Of a stretch of 64,000 nucleotides of DNA, positions 42,210 through 54,042 are shown in pieces. This DNA comes from Viridothelium virens (taxonomy: Eukaryota > Ascomycota > Dothideomycetes > Trypetheliales > Trypetheliaceae): contig ML991789.1 in assembly GCA_010094025.1 (NCBI GenBank), forward strand, positions 358,930 to 422,929. Reading direction: 5' to 3'. The position numbers and the translations under genes are program-made. Under the pieces are notes generated by a model. The model made no database searches. It had not been told where the DNA came from and saw only the letters and a list, made by a program, of their open reading frames with translations. The stretch's first letter is position 1. The number at the start of each line of letters is the position of its first letter.

Positions 42210-44354
42210 CCAGAATAACGACAATGTTAACGTCAAAATTGCACAATGGCATACACTATATGATCACAAGCATGGATTTGATTTCATCTGTTACAATCAT
42301 CCGGATGCCACGATTATCTAACAAGCTTATCTGTTGGTTGGAGTTTCTTAGAAACATCATCCGCGGCACGTATCAACTACAATGGCATCTCAGCATTCCA
42401 CCATCTCTCTCCGTGTTTACAAGACCATAACATCTCTTTGCATCACAGTTTGGGCTTTCGAAACAGTGTCTTCTCAAATTCCAACTCCACTCTACTCGAG
42501 CGAATTGACAATGATTTCCAGGTGTGATCAATGCAATGTCGTTTCAAGCCGGTCAATTCATTGTTCACAGTGCAACCCACTGCTTCGCCTCCCGCATCCC
42601 ATTCACCTGGCAGTACGTCATGGTCACCATCGGTGGCCCAGGTCTTACGTATACACAAGGCAGATGGATTGGCTATCTGTGCGAACTCTCAGCAACATCT
42701 ACGTACGCGAAGGTAAGGAGGAGCACAAACTTGAAGATGGCTACACGATGGATTCTAGAGATGACTTGCAGACCGCCAAACCCGCTCACTTAGGGGATCT
42801 ACGTTTGTTGGGGGTTTCGTTGTAGATGAGGCTCATTTGATCATATCGAGGGCAAGGATGCCTCTCCTTACCGCGCTTATTATCTGTGGAGGCAACAGGG
42901 GTCATGACTGAGGATCCAATAAGTAGCTGTGATAGTGTAGAGTTCCGATGAGAGAGGTGAAAAGAGGAGGTATGGAAGTGAGACTGCAGTCCTGTAGACG
43001 TTGCATATGGGGTTATCACTGCATACTCCATATGGGTTCCTGTAGATACTTGTTTTACAACTTCACCTTCAGCACTCTCTATATCTTCTTTCTCTTGGCT
43101 TTATTACCGCCTGTAGAACTTGACCCACTCTTCTTGGCACAGCGTCTTTCTTTCCACTTGAATTGACATGCGTGATTTGAGAAAGAAGCAAACGGGTCTT
43201 GTAAAAGCTGTTGCAAAGAGGATTGAACAGCTCCCTGAGCCCTCATATAATTCTGCCGGTACTACAGGGTTTGAGCTAGTACGTGAATATGCTACGGCGA
43301 TGAGTCTGGGAAAGGCGCGCTATTTCAATTCTAATTATGGCTACATTAAAACTTGCCGGCTGCCGAGCCTGCTTGATTGGGGACTTGTGCTTATTAGGGT
43401 GTCCCTTCAAATGAAGCTCAGTCTATAACATCGAGCGCAAATATGCATCATTCATGTTGATACTGTCTCTGAATTGACACCGACACCAGATAGTACGCCT
43501 TTTATTAGCTTGGGCGAAAGCCTACATGAGGATCATGCAATGGAAGTGGAAGAAGGATGCCGGAATTGGACGTTATGGTGGATAGTAAGAGCGACACAGG
43601 CTGCAATCTGGGGCATGAATGAAGCTTGGGAGATAGAGGCTAATTCGGTCTTGTCGACGTATGCTGTGAGAACACCAGGCCTCTGAACAGGAAGATCGAG
43701 GCATCCACGCATACCAGTGTGTAAATCTGAATCTGGCCCGGGAAATTAGATAGGGGAACAGGTATTGAAGATAGGAGACTCGGGATTTTAGACAAGAGTA
43801 CAAATAGTGACGAACAGCAGCCTTTGTCTCATGTCTAGCAATATCATAACCCTTATTAACGTATCGTATCATCAATTGCCTCTTCTCTTTAGTGTTCGGG
43901 ATGTTCCACCTCACTGTGCTCTATGTTTCTCATTTAGCGATCAGAGTTCAAGTCTGATCGCAATGAAGATTCGGCGATTTTGGGGCTAGCTGAATAGCTC
44001 TCTGCGGTCACTCAATCTTTCTTGATGTGGAAACGTAAACGTCGATGCCAACCATTCAGTCATCTACGAGGCACGTGCAATCTAGTAGCATGGAAAGGTA
44101 TGCGGAGCGTCGCGTTTGCATTTGTAGACTGGAAAGAACAAATATATTTGCTAGATCAACCAGCACATTCGTCTCATTTCGTGAGGAGTTAAACCCGCAG
44201 ATGATTTGTGGATAAATCTGCAAATTGTATGAAGGGGAAGCGATAGCATCGCTAAAGGGAGCTGGTTGCCATATCACCATAAAAAAGAAAACCCGGTCGC
44301 ATTACCATGCTCTACCGAATGGAACCGCTGCATGCAATTTTACTCGCAGTACCA
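42210..44354. other. Intergenic region with coding-like patches
   Basis: 2.1 kb between OMA1 and the F-box gene. At 42382..42825 (+) three frames in turn read like protein (for example QAGQFIVHSATHCFASRIPF, then REGKEEHKLEDGY), but I cannot connect them by credible splice sites; this may be a decayed gene. A second possible gene is given next. Confidence 0.4.
43168..43686 (+). CDS. Possible small two-exon gene, function unknown
   Basis: An ATG at 43168 opens MRDLRKKQTGLVKAVAKRIE and a readable frame to about 43350. A second frame ending at 43686 (TPFISLGESLHEDHAMEVEE, WTLWWIVRATQAAIWGMNEA) would be joined by an intron whose limits I cannot fix. No family is recognised. Low certainty. Confidence 0.25.
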
Positions 44355-47233
44355 TCACAAATTTCTTCTAGCCCCCTGGGCGCTGCTCTCAGCGGCGCTT
44401 CCACCCCCTAAACCGTTCCTCATGCTCTGTTCGATAGCGAAAGCATCAAGCATTTCGACATCCTCTTTAGTGACTGTCTGTCTCGTCTCTTCATAATCTG
44501 CCGTTGTATGATCTGGCATGCTCACCGGACTGCCACTCCTGCTGGAACTACTCGGAGCCTGAAGCATCGATGTAGAGTATGGTCGCGGTGGTTGCGGTGA
44601 CTGAACCGAGCGGCTTGGATGATGGAAAGACGAATTGGTTGAAGAGCCAGGGAGAGAGGAAATGGAGGCCGAAGGTGGAGGGACGTCGGAATAGAAGTCT
44701 GTCGGTGAGGTGGTGGGAGGAGGGGCGAAGGACCATACCTGCAAGAAGTCGTAACATCAATAATGTAGTCCAAAGCATCTAGATGGGGAAAGAAGTGCGG
44801 GCAAAGCAATTTTATAATACCAAGAGCGTCGTGTTGAACGAATAGACATGCTTACCTCCATCACAGTCTTCTGTGCCCGGCTGGCCATTATTACGGCTTT
44901 TTCCTCCTCAAAAACAACTCGCCAAACTGCATCCGCCGGTTGAGATAGTTCACGTACTAAGGTTCCTCTCTTGAGATCCCAGACCTTCACTCTGCCGTCA
45001 CTGCCACCTGATACAATTCTTGCATCATCAAATTGGAGGCTCGTGACACTATTATCATGGGCTGCGAGTCGGTGGATAGGTTGATAATGTTGTAACGACC
45101 AAACCCGCACGCTACCATCAGATCCGCCTGTCACCAGAGTGTCATGCCGCATTTGGAGTTGACCAACTAAGGAGGTATGTCCTTGGAGAACCGCCAGGCA
45201 TTTGCTATGGGACCCAGGGAATTAGCTTCCGTTATGAAATTTGACGCTGACCCTGAGCTTCACGATCGACTTTCGGAATCTCAAATCTGATACAGAACAG
45301 GGGAAAATAGCTTACCCATCGCTTGGATTCCATATCCTCACGCTGGTATCCAAGCTTCCGGTTGCAATGCGTCTTCCGTCAAATGCAATTGCATAGATTT
45401 GACTAAAGTGACCGGTCAAGGTCCTGAGACATTTTCCTTCGCTGATGCTCCATATCCTAGCGTGAGTGTCGTAACTCCCGCTGACAATTACATCGCCATG
45501 TATTTCGAGACAGCGGACCGACGCTTGGTGACCAACTAACACGTGCTTGCATATACCCTTTTGAATATCCCAAATGCGAAGCGTGGTATCTCGCGAACCG
45601 GAGATTGCGGTACTTGAATCTGACATTTTGAGGCATCGGACGGTAGAAGTGTGACCGTGAAGCGTGTGAACTGGTTGCCTGTCATTAGGCTTGTATTAGC
45701 CAACTTGTCTCTGCATTGCTCCTCGAGCCTTTTCGACTTTCTTTCCATGTGCGTGTCGCACTTTATCACATTCCCACTCGACCAGAGGATAGAGCTGCGG
45801 GTTTTTAGACTCACCCTGAAGCCATGTTCCAAACCCTCACATCCCTATCACATCCGCCACTGACCAAAGTGTCGCCCCATGGAACCATGGCCCACACGCC
45901 CATGACGTGACCCTGAAGTGTTCTTTGATGCTGTCCTTCAGTGTCGAACACATGTATTTTAGCGTTATCCAGAGCAACGACGATGTACCGATCGGTCAGA
46001 TGTAGACTTGTCACAACCCCTTGGTCGGGCTGAATTTGCCTTGGTATGACATGTCCGCCACTTCGCCAGGCGGTTTCAACCTGATAGCGTTGCTTGAAGT
46101 GAGACCGATATGACATCGCCTTAGGTCTGCGACGATGACGGACAGGAACTGCACGGTCGACACTTCTTGTTCTTAGGAGATCAGGAGCCTGGACTGTCGG
46201 GAGGGGGAGAGGGTTAGAGTGAATGTTTTTGAATGAAGAGAACTTGGCGGAATGCACGAGAGATGGATCTTCTGTTTGTTGCGTGATGGTGGTGGTAGGG
46301 GTGGTGACCTGCGGCGGTGCACTCTGTGACTCTTCATTGCTAAGTCGGCGGTAGGCATGCTTTTCGCAAAGTGATTTCCAGGCCATATCATCGGATACCA
46401 GCTCCCTCCACCGCTTAGACACTTGAGAAGAACGGGCGAGCGTGGTAGGATCATCAATAAAGGTAAGGATCTACAGAGGGGTAGTTAGATTGGAAAGCGA
46501 CGGTGCTAGTATCCAGGAGGCAAGATGGAGGTCGAAGAAAAAGAGGAATACATACTCGTAAGCAGAGCTCCGTTGGAAGCGTAATAAACGGGTCTTTCTT
46601 TAGTCGCGGACTGACAAAGTCATGGACGAAGGCTAATTGGTGGCTGTTGCACATATTCAGCAGCTCAGCGAGCAATCGCTGTTTCTCTGCATCATTCATA
46701 TCCGCGAACCGTGCTCTTATATCTCGAACGTGATGATCTTCATGCTCGGCTGCTGTACTCCAGTCTGGAGCTCGCTGTGTAGGTGTGGGACTTGGTGCTG
46801 GAGTAGGCGGTGAAGCCGGTGCTGAAGGGAGAAGGTTGCCCGGTATAGTAGATGCCATGGGGCTACTTGGGGTCCGGATCTGTCTTGGCTGAGATCGAGT
46901 TACTAGGCTTCTCTTCCGTGACCTGGATGCTGAAGCGGACGCAAAGGAGGGAGGAGTTGACATTGTCGAAGTTGAAGCAGGTTCATCGTCGTCTGACTCC
47001 ATCTCAAAGTTGCGGTCAAAGTTGCGGTTTGAAGGCGCTTCGTTTTCGTCCCGAATGTCGTAGTCTCGGTTCATGTCGGACGTCGAGGCAGGTCGAACGC
47101 AAATGCGCTTTCTTCGGAGAAGGTAATGTTGGTCGTCGGAGTCGGGAAGTATGGGTGAGGTTGTCCTAGAACTCTCGGTAGACAAAGTAGCTTTGTTGTG
47201 GTTCGAACACAGCTCTGTTTGCTGGGCGACCAT
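44355..47233 (-). CDS. F-box/WD40 substrate receptor of an SCF ubiquitin ligase (Cdc4/Fbw7-like), 5 exons
   Basis: Exons 47233..46556, 46470..45815, 45678..45316, 45204..44856 and 44738..44355 give 809 residues with phases 0,2,2,0. The N-terminus is low complexity and acidic/Ser-Pro-rich. The F-box lies near 215-260 (DPFITLPTELCLRILTF, SKRWRELVSDDMAWKSLC). About eight WD40 blades follow, from TSLHLTDRYIVVALDN to AVIMASRAQKTVMEVWSF, including TLHGHTSTVRCLKMSDSS and VVSGSYDTH-type strands; eight blades is the Cdc4/Fbw7 number. The tail is Ser/Pro-rich. It should bind phosphodegrons and deliver targets such as cell-cycle or transcription regulators to SCF. The ATG reads MVAQQTEL. Upstream the frame is open, and a 5'-UTR intron ending TTTCACTCAG near 47385 is likely. 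Confidence 0.9.
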
Positions 47234-48101
47234 GCAACACGACGGCACGCCCTGGCCAAGGCACGACAGCTTTGAGGGAACAGTTGGAGGCGAGAATGGG
47301 TGACGAGAGGGGAGAGCGAGCTTGGTCGCGACTAGTGTTTCGGCCTGGGCGGTATGGGAGGAGAAGCGTAAGAGAGGCTGAGTGAAAGATCAGTCTACTA
47401 TGTAGACAATGAAGAGCAACGAGAGAGATTTAGTAGCGAATACCTGAGTACTTAGAGAGAAGTTTCGGTGTCGAGGCAGTCAATGTTTAAGAGAGTGTGC
47501 GGTGTCGTACATGTCATGTTCGGGCACAGGGGCGAGGCCGACTCTGCTGCTGACCTCACCCTCACGGCAGACTTCACTAAACCTACAGGTAGAGTACCCT
47601 GGATCTGGGAGCTGCCAAAGCCATCCGAGTACCGATTTGGGAATAATTCAATACCACCCAACGCCTTTTTCATATTCCTTGCCCTACTGAAAAATCTATA
47701 TCATGCAAATAAGCGCGTCTACCCTCTTCTGGAAGTCTTTGTTGGTGGGGTACTTCCCACTTCAACTCTTATGGCGCGTACAGTATCAATGTGTAACCCC
47801 CCAATCTTCGATGTTGGTAGCCACCAAAGCCCCTCAAGTTGATACAAGATGGGTGTGTCATCAAACATCCGACGTAGTGTAACATCTACCACTACCGTTG
47901 CAAGAACATTTCTGGACGCTGAGAGCTAGGGTTCTCTTGCTGTGCGGCCACGTGCAGTCTATCTCAGCTGACGGTGAGACGGGATCTCAATATCCAGCGT
48001 ACCAGGCATAGCCCAGGTTGTTTATTGGATCTAGTTCGGTCGAGACGGGAGCGAACTTCACTAATCCAAGATTTTGTACACGTAAATTAAGATCGCTCTA
48101 T
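47234..48101. other. Intergenic; F-box leader and ZIP 3' end
   Basis: 870 bp with no gene of its own that I can see. The part next to 47234 is probably the 5' leader of the F-box gene with one intron. Confidence 0.5.
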
Positions 48102-49565
48102 CTAATGTGAATGCCCGAACTGCGTCAGAAGTGGTAAAAGCATGCCAAAAATGCCCCAACAGGTATCACCCAATGACGGACCTGCCTTTTTGTGTCCATT
48201 GCGCCCGAACGGCTCATACACGGCTTGATCCGCATGTCCGTTAGTTGTAGCCATTGCGTGTTCATGGCCAGCGTTCTCTTGCATTGTATGCATAGCAACG
48301 TACCTATCGCAAATATTAGCTCTGAACTTCAAGAGAGATAGGCCAGAACACCCACAGAAAAGTTCCTCCGGAGAAAAGTAGTAGTACGCCTGTAACAAAC
48401 TTTGTCCCATTTTCACCACCCAAAATCCCACTGCCGAATAGATGTACAGCAATAAATGTCGAGATAGCACCGAACGGCGCTGCCAGACTAAAGATTACGA
48501 GATGTGTTCTGGCTGTTCGTCTTGTCAAGCCCTGTTTCAGCAAAACGCTCGTGAGGCCAAACGCAGCCGGTGCTTTGTGTATCATGATGGCTACAAAGAC
48601 GATAAACCCTAGATTGGAGCTGGACATTGACGAGCCCGCACCCAGAGCGATTCCGTCGGCGGCAGCATGAATGACGAGCCCAATGGTTGTTGATGAGCCT
48701 TTCTGGACAGGGCCATGGGGTACATCAACGATGTCCTCTTCGTCGTCGACATGAGATGGAGAAGGTGAGGATGCGCGGTGTAGACCTTGGGAGAGGTTAC
48801 TCAACGAGATGTGCATGGGTTTCTGTTTCGCATGAGCACGCTCATGTGCGTGTTGTGGTAGTCGGTCGATAAGGTACATGAGGATGAATCCCAGTATAAG
48901 AGAGATGCCAATCCAAACATGTAATTCGTGATCGTTACCACGGGTCGTACTAGCATGAAACTTTTCCGGCACGTTCGACCCGGTTAGACTGGCAGCCTTG
49001 TCCTGATTTTTACTCTTGCTACTCTTGGTACTGCCGGAACTGCCAGTCTTATCCTTGCTGCTATCCTTACTGGATCCACCAAGATTAAGCCATCCACTTC
49101 CGCGGCCACTTTCATATTCTTCTTCTTCTGCTGGGTCACCATCAAGGGTTTCACCCTCGCGTTCAATTCCCCATCCAGGCAGCTTCTCCTTGTTTTGAAG
49201 ATCCTTGTAATCCTGATCGTAGCCTCGCCCCACAAGAGGGAATGTGACCGCTTCAATATTCCGGACTTGAAGATTGTTCCTGCTAGTCGATCGCGATGAA
49301 GCAGGCATCTGTGAACTGTATAAAGTTTCGACCCCTTCGGGTATGATGACTATGAGAGCTGTGCCTACGAGCACCCCAGTTCCAATGGCGGAGATTGTCC
49401 GCAACGATTTTTGGGAAAGGGCAAAGGATAGGGGAAGAGCTCCAGCAAGGAATGACCTTTGTAATATTAGCCATTGGGCAGTCTGCAATGAGTCAAGGTC
49501 GAGTGAACTTACGCTACGGCCATTATGGTGCTCAAAGTGAGCAATACTAAGAGACCGTCCCACAT
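48102..49565 (-). CDS. ZIP-family metal transporter (ZIP9/Atx2-like), 3 exons
   Basis: Exons 49565..49513, 49456..48356 and 48303..48102 give 451 residues. The minus-strand frame stays open far upstream of 49565, but the ATG opening the helix MWDGLLVLLTLSTIMAVA is the family start and the 56 bp intron follows it (GTAAGT donor). The last join gives FLYVAMHTMQENAGHEHA. Helices after the start include FLAGALPLSFALS. Metal-binding motifs sit in TM4 (HAAADGIALGA) and TM5 (HKAPAAFGL). Between TM3 and TM4 there is a very long, charged, Ser/Lys/Glu-rich loop with one extra membrane helix (LHVWIGISLILGFILMYL) and His-rich text (QHAHERAHAKQ). This matches the ZIP9/Atx2 group, Golgi transporters for zinc or manganese. 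Confidence 0.9.
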
Positions 49566-49979
49566 GGTCGCTGTCAAACGTTGATCGTGTTGGTGAAGGT
49601 CCGATTACCGCATGATTCAATAAGGTGTAAGTTGATCCCGAAATAGAGTGAAGCAGCGGTCGCTGGAATGCCTTTAATGAATGAGCGAAATCAGAAGGGG
49701 TGTTGGAGAGAACGTGTAGGAGATGTGGTCTCTCGTGGAGTTTGTTAGGGAGTCGGACTTGCTGCCCGTGGGTCTTGAATCGGGCCTCGTCATCGCGCGC
49801 TTGGCGTTTCGATACTAGAGCGTACCGACGCGAGCGCGTGGGACCTTGAAATTTCCATTCGAATACTAACGGAGTAAACATTCTTTCCCTTCTGGCCCTG
49901 TCAACCCACAAACCACCTGTTCTCCTTGGCTCTAGGGGCATTGAGAATTGCTTGCCTTCCTTCAGTTACGCGCTAGATT
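49566..49979. other. Divergent ZIP/HAT1 promoter region
   Basis: About 410 bp between the two start codons. The ZIP frame remains open here, but I treat it as leader and not as coding. No separate gene. Confidence 0.55.
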
Positions 49980-51841
49980 ATGGCGCATTCTACGCCGCCT
50001 CCTGACTTGAGCTCAGAAGAGCGCCTGGCAGAACTCGGAGCTAACTGTACATTCACGTTGCAGTACCCACTGCCATTGGAACCAGATCTGACGTTTTCGT
50101 GTAGGGTCAATTGATTCCAACGACGCGACCGAGATTAAATTATGGCGCGTTTCCGAACAGGACGGCACCGTTCACTGCGAGCACAGCTTTCACCCAAGCT
50201 ATACTTATCCCATGTTCGGCGAGGAAGAAACAATCTTTGGGTACAAGGCCTTGCACGTCGATCTCAACTTTGCCGCACATGATATGCGACTTCAGCTAAA
50301 TGTGCGATATGCCAAGAAATTTGCCCCCATCGGGGACATTGAAGCATTTGATATCAACAAGGCCATGGAACCTTTCGTACCACCGGGTGAGCATTGGCGA
50401 GCTCTCATAATAATGGCCCAGTACTAAATGGTAGAGCTCAGATGCATTTGGTTCTCTAGAAGGATTCAAGTCCACTTTAGAAACCGACACAACCGCAACG
50501 GCTTTCACTCCTCCAGGAAAGATCATATACAGTTATTCTGTTTCTGGCGATACATATCAAATATGGTGCTCGAATCTCACGGATCCACAAGCTCAGGAGA
50601 TCGCTCGCAATGCTCAAATTCTCATGCCCCTTTTCATCGAAGGTGCTACAGTAATCAATCTTGACGATGCTGACGAGAATGTACTTCGCCGATGGAAACT
50701 TTATCTTGTTTATAAGATCTCCCCTTCCGGTGTCAATGGCTTGGCCAGCTCCGCAGTCTCGAAATTCAGCCTCATTGGATATTCAACTTCCTATCGTCTC
50801 TGGTATCTTGCTCCGAATCGAACGCCGAAGCCCGTCTTTCCTCAAGACTATAATTTCCCTCCAGATGAGCTCAGTTCCTCAATAACTTCATCCCTCCCAA
50901 ATAAGGCTTCCACGCTTACTCCACCCTCTTCTGCGACAGGCTCATCAAACCTTTCTCACGATCCCATGGCGGACGTTGATTTTCCAGTGCGTGAACGGAT
51001 TTCGCAGTTCTTGATTTTTCCTCCTTTCCGCGGAAGAGCCCACGGGACACAACTCTATAACGCTATGATCTCACTTTTCCTGGCCGATCCTTCGTGTCTT
51101 GAAATCACAGTCGAAGATCCCAACGAAGCTTTCGATGACCTCCGCGACTACAGCGATTTATCACGATTACTGAAGAACTCCGCAATTCCATCGCATCTTG
51201 CCGACGCTACAGTCGCACCAGACTTCCAAGATCTGAAAATCGACGAAAAAACTGCAAAGGACGCTATACTGAAACTGCCGAAAAATAGGCAAGATGCTGT
51301 ACCATTGGAGTCGTTGATAGACATGAAGTCCTGGAATGGCATTCACAGAGCCTCGAAAATTCACCATCGCGAATTCGATCGCCTTGTGGAGATGCATCTC
51401 CTCACCTCAATTCCGCCTTCTCATCGTTCTGCCTCTCGAATAGCGTACAAGCACAATGCCCCGCAAGCTAAAGATCGCGAATACTACTTTTGGCGATGTT
51501 TGGTCAAAGAGAGGTTGAAGATACATAATCGAGATTCACTTGCTGATCTTGAAGATGGGGAAAAAGACGAACGACTCAACGAGGCCGTGACCAATGTGCA
51601 GAATGACTATGAACGAATTCTGGAAACTGTGCGACGAAGAGAGGAGAAGGCCGCCACTTCTGCAATTGAGGAAGGGCATACGGGAGAGGAGAAGAGACAA
51701 GCGGACAGAAAAAGAAAGATGGCGAGAGTCGTGCTGGATGACGATGATGATGACGATGAAGATGACGATGGCGAAGGACAAGATGTAGTCAATGGAGATA
51801 AGAATGCGAGCATGGTGAAGAAGGCGAAGATGGATGGATAG
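49980..51841 (+). CDS. HAT1: Histone acetyltransferase type B catalytic subunit
   Basis: Exons 49980..50046, 50105..50386 and 50442..51841 give 582 residues. Phases are 1 and 1, and both splices restore family sequence (NWSIDSNDATEIKLW and PFVPPDAFGSLEGF). The N-terminal HAT1 domain has FHPSYTYPMFGEEETIFGYK. The GNAT core shows the acetyl-CoA loop FLIFPPFRGRAHGTQLYNAM, where many homologues have QGGGHG, and VEDPNEAFDDLRDY. Hat1 acetylates newly made histone H4 at Lys5 and Lys12 with its WD40 partner Hat2. The C-terminus is long and highly charged, with a run of Asp/Glu (VVLDDDDDDDEDDDGEG) and a basic end that may be a nuclear signal. Longer than yeast Hat1 because of the linker and tail. Confidence 0.93.
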
Positions 51842-54042
51842 AAGACTGCACTGCTAGGGAAGAAAAGCACATTTTCGACAGATTTCAATGAAGAATCGGC
51901 AGGATCGTAGCAGTGGTAAACTGAAGAGACTAAGAATTGGAGATGCTCTGGGCACAGTTTCCCAAGTGGAGACCTGGTATATTTCAGGCACCACATAGGA
52001 CTGTCATCGACCGTCGGAGCCTCACTTACCCATGGAATTCTCCGTATACCACCAGCGAACACTTGGCTTGGCGAAAAGCAGTTCGAGCGTCCTAAGCTAG
52101 TAAGCACATATCCATAACAGAGTGGCTGTACTTATGAAAGGTTTCAAGGATGGGGTAAGCGGAATGGGGAGACATCTTGTCTTGCTTACAATCTTTCATC
52201 CGGTTCGAGATTGTGTAAGTACAGTTTATATCATGCTGAATTTACAACGCTGAAACCCCATAGATCTGCCAAGCAAGCTTCCGAGGGAAGCCATATACTT
52301 GCACTCGTGGTCGGCCCATTTAGTTTTGCCTGAAGCCTACATTCTCCTGAATCCCTTCAGGCTACTAGTCAGCCAGGTCAGTGACAAGTGAACAAATCGT
52401 TTTGAGGTTTAGTTGTTTATTGACGATGTGTTGACGCTTCAGCTCCTTCGACCAAAGGTAGCACTGAACATCGTGTATTTACCATAATGACGTCTCAGAC
52501 GTGATCGTCATCGACATCTTAAACCGCCTCGAACTTATTGATCCGAGAGACAATGCAGACAACTCCAATGCCATCTACAACGAAAGAATGTCATTGATGA
52601 ATTTCGGCGCAAGAGGTACTGGCTGCGCTAGTAGCGTCTATCACTGCCTCAAAAATGAATCACTGCCATTAAAATCGCGAAATCCTATTCGTCGGTTCAT
52701 CATGATTGGGGTTAAAGAAACTCCCGACGGTAATTTCGCCAGATCTGATGTTTTCAATGCATGATGTCAATCTCGCTTCGGATAACGGTCAGGCATGACT
52801 GTGTCTCCTCGTGGTCAACTGGCAATTTTCGAGCCCGAGCAACCGCTAGCATCTAACATGTAATTATGTCAAGTTTATCCGATCCATCTAGCAAAAAGTT
52901 CATAAGTCTTGCTGTCCAATAACCTTACATGATGATGTCTCTCCAGAGAATCTCCAGAATATCGACTTCCCTCGTTTTTCCCCAAAGATCATCTAACTAC
53001 TAGCCCTTTTCTTCTTCATTCGAAAACTTTCCAACAATATTGACCTTCCGCTCCACTTCAGTATTCTTTGGCATTGTGTTCAAGCCGACTAACTCTTGGC
53101 TACTGCTTGTTGCTGCAGTTGCTTGGAGTATCCCATTGATAGCGACACCATCAACAATAGCTCCTTCGATATAGGACAAATGTCCTAAAGAGGCACCGAT
53201 ATGTATCAGTGATGGTATCGTTTCCGTACCCTTGAGCCATCGAGAACTACACAGTGTCGTAATCGACTTTGCTCTCGCTCGACTCAGACTTATCGGTCCA
53301 TAACTAAAAGGAAGTCTCCACTTCATTCCTGGTATCCAGAAACTATGATCATTAATGAACTTGCCAAGAAGCCTGACTTGCCTGTGATATGGGACTCCGA
53401 ACCTACTCAAGAACTATTGGATTGTTAGCGTTGTTTCCAGAGCCGTCGGTCATAAGTATAAATGTGAAATGCGATCAAACATCATGGAAAGAACGCTTGA
53501 AGATGCCTAATACGGGGAAGCGGAACTTTGGAGCGCTGACGAGATGAAATAGACATGCCGGCAATAGCTGCGCCGAACTTATCGGCCGCTCATTTATTAC
53601 CTCGCTACTGTCAACATTACCCAGAATTTCGAAGTGACCCGACAAACGCTTCGAGATGAGAAAATGTTTGGTCTCATCCTATTGGGGAGGGCCTAACAAG
53701 GTTGTGAGCCTTTTGTGCCCCTGTGAGATTTGTCACTCGCCCGCTGAACTATCTACAGATTTCCTTATCCAGAGAAGACTAGAAGCCAAAACTGTTACTG
53801 TCCTAGTTCGATGTCTACTTGCTAGTTCCTCACGTCCGCTACAGTTTCGGCCCTTTCTTTTCCCGAGTAGGTGTTCTGAGAAGTATCGGCAAAGCCATGA
53901 TCGGACACTCTCGAGGATGTTCATGTACAGAGGCTGAGTGCCGCATGATACGAAGGACGCCCAGAAGCCTGCTAATTGCGGTCATGATATCACATCTTCA
54001 AGAAGGTGTAATGAAGATATCTGCTATATAGGGTAACTGTAT
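51842..54042. other. Long intergenic region, one coding-like patch
   Basis: 2.2 kb. A minus-strand frame 53410..53000 (no ATG until 53326) reads like protein (SLIHIGASLGHLSYIEGAIV, QELVGLNTMPKNTEVERKV) but no partner exons or family were recognised. It may be a gene relic. Nothing else seen. Confidence 0.4.

Noticed and set aside
48316-49941. Reading the whole 541-codon open frame as the ZIP transporter
   Set aside because: The family start (MWDGLLVLL) and end (HTMQENAGHEHA) are reached only through two introns. The upstream 125 codons are leader sequence read in an open frame.
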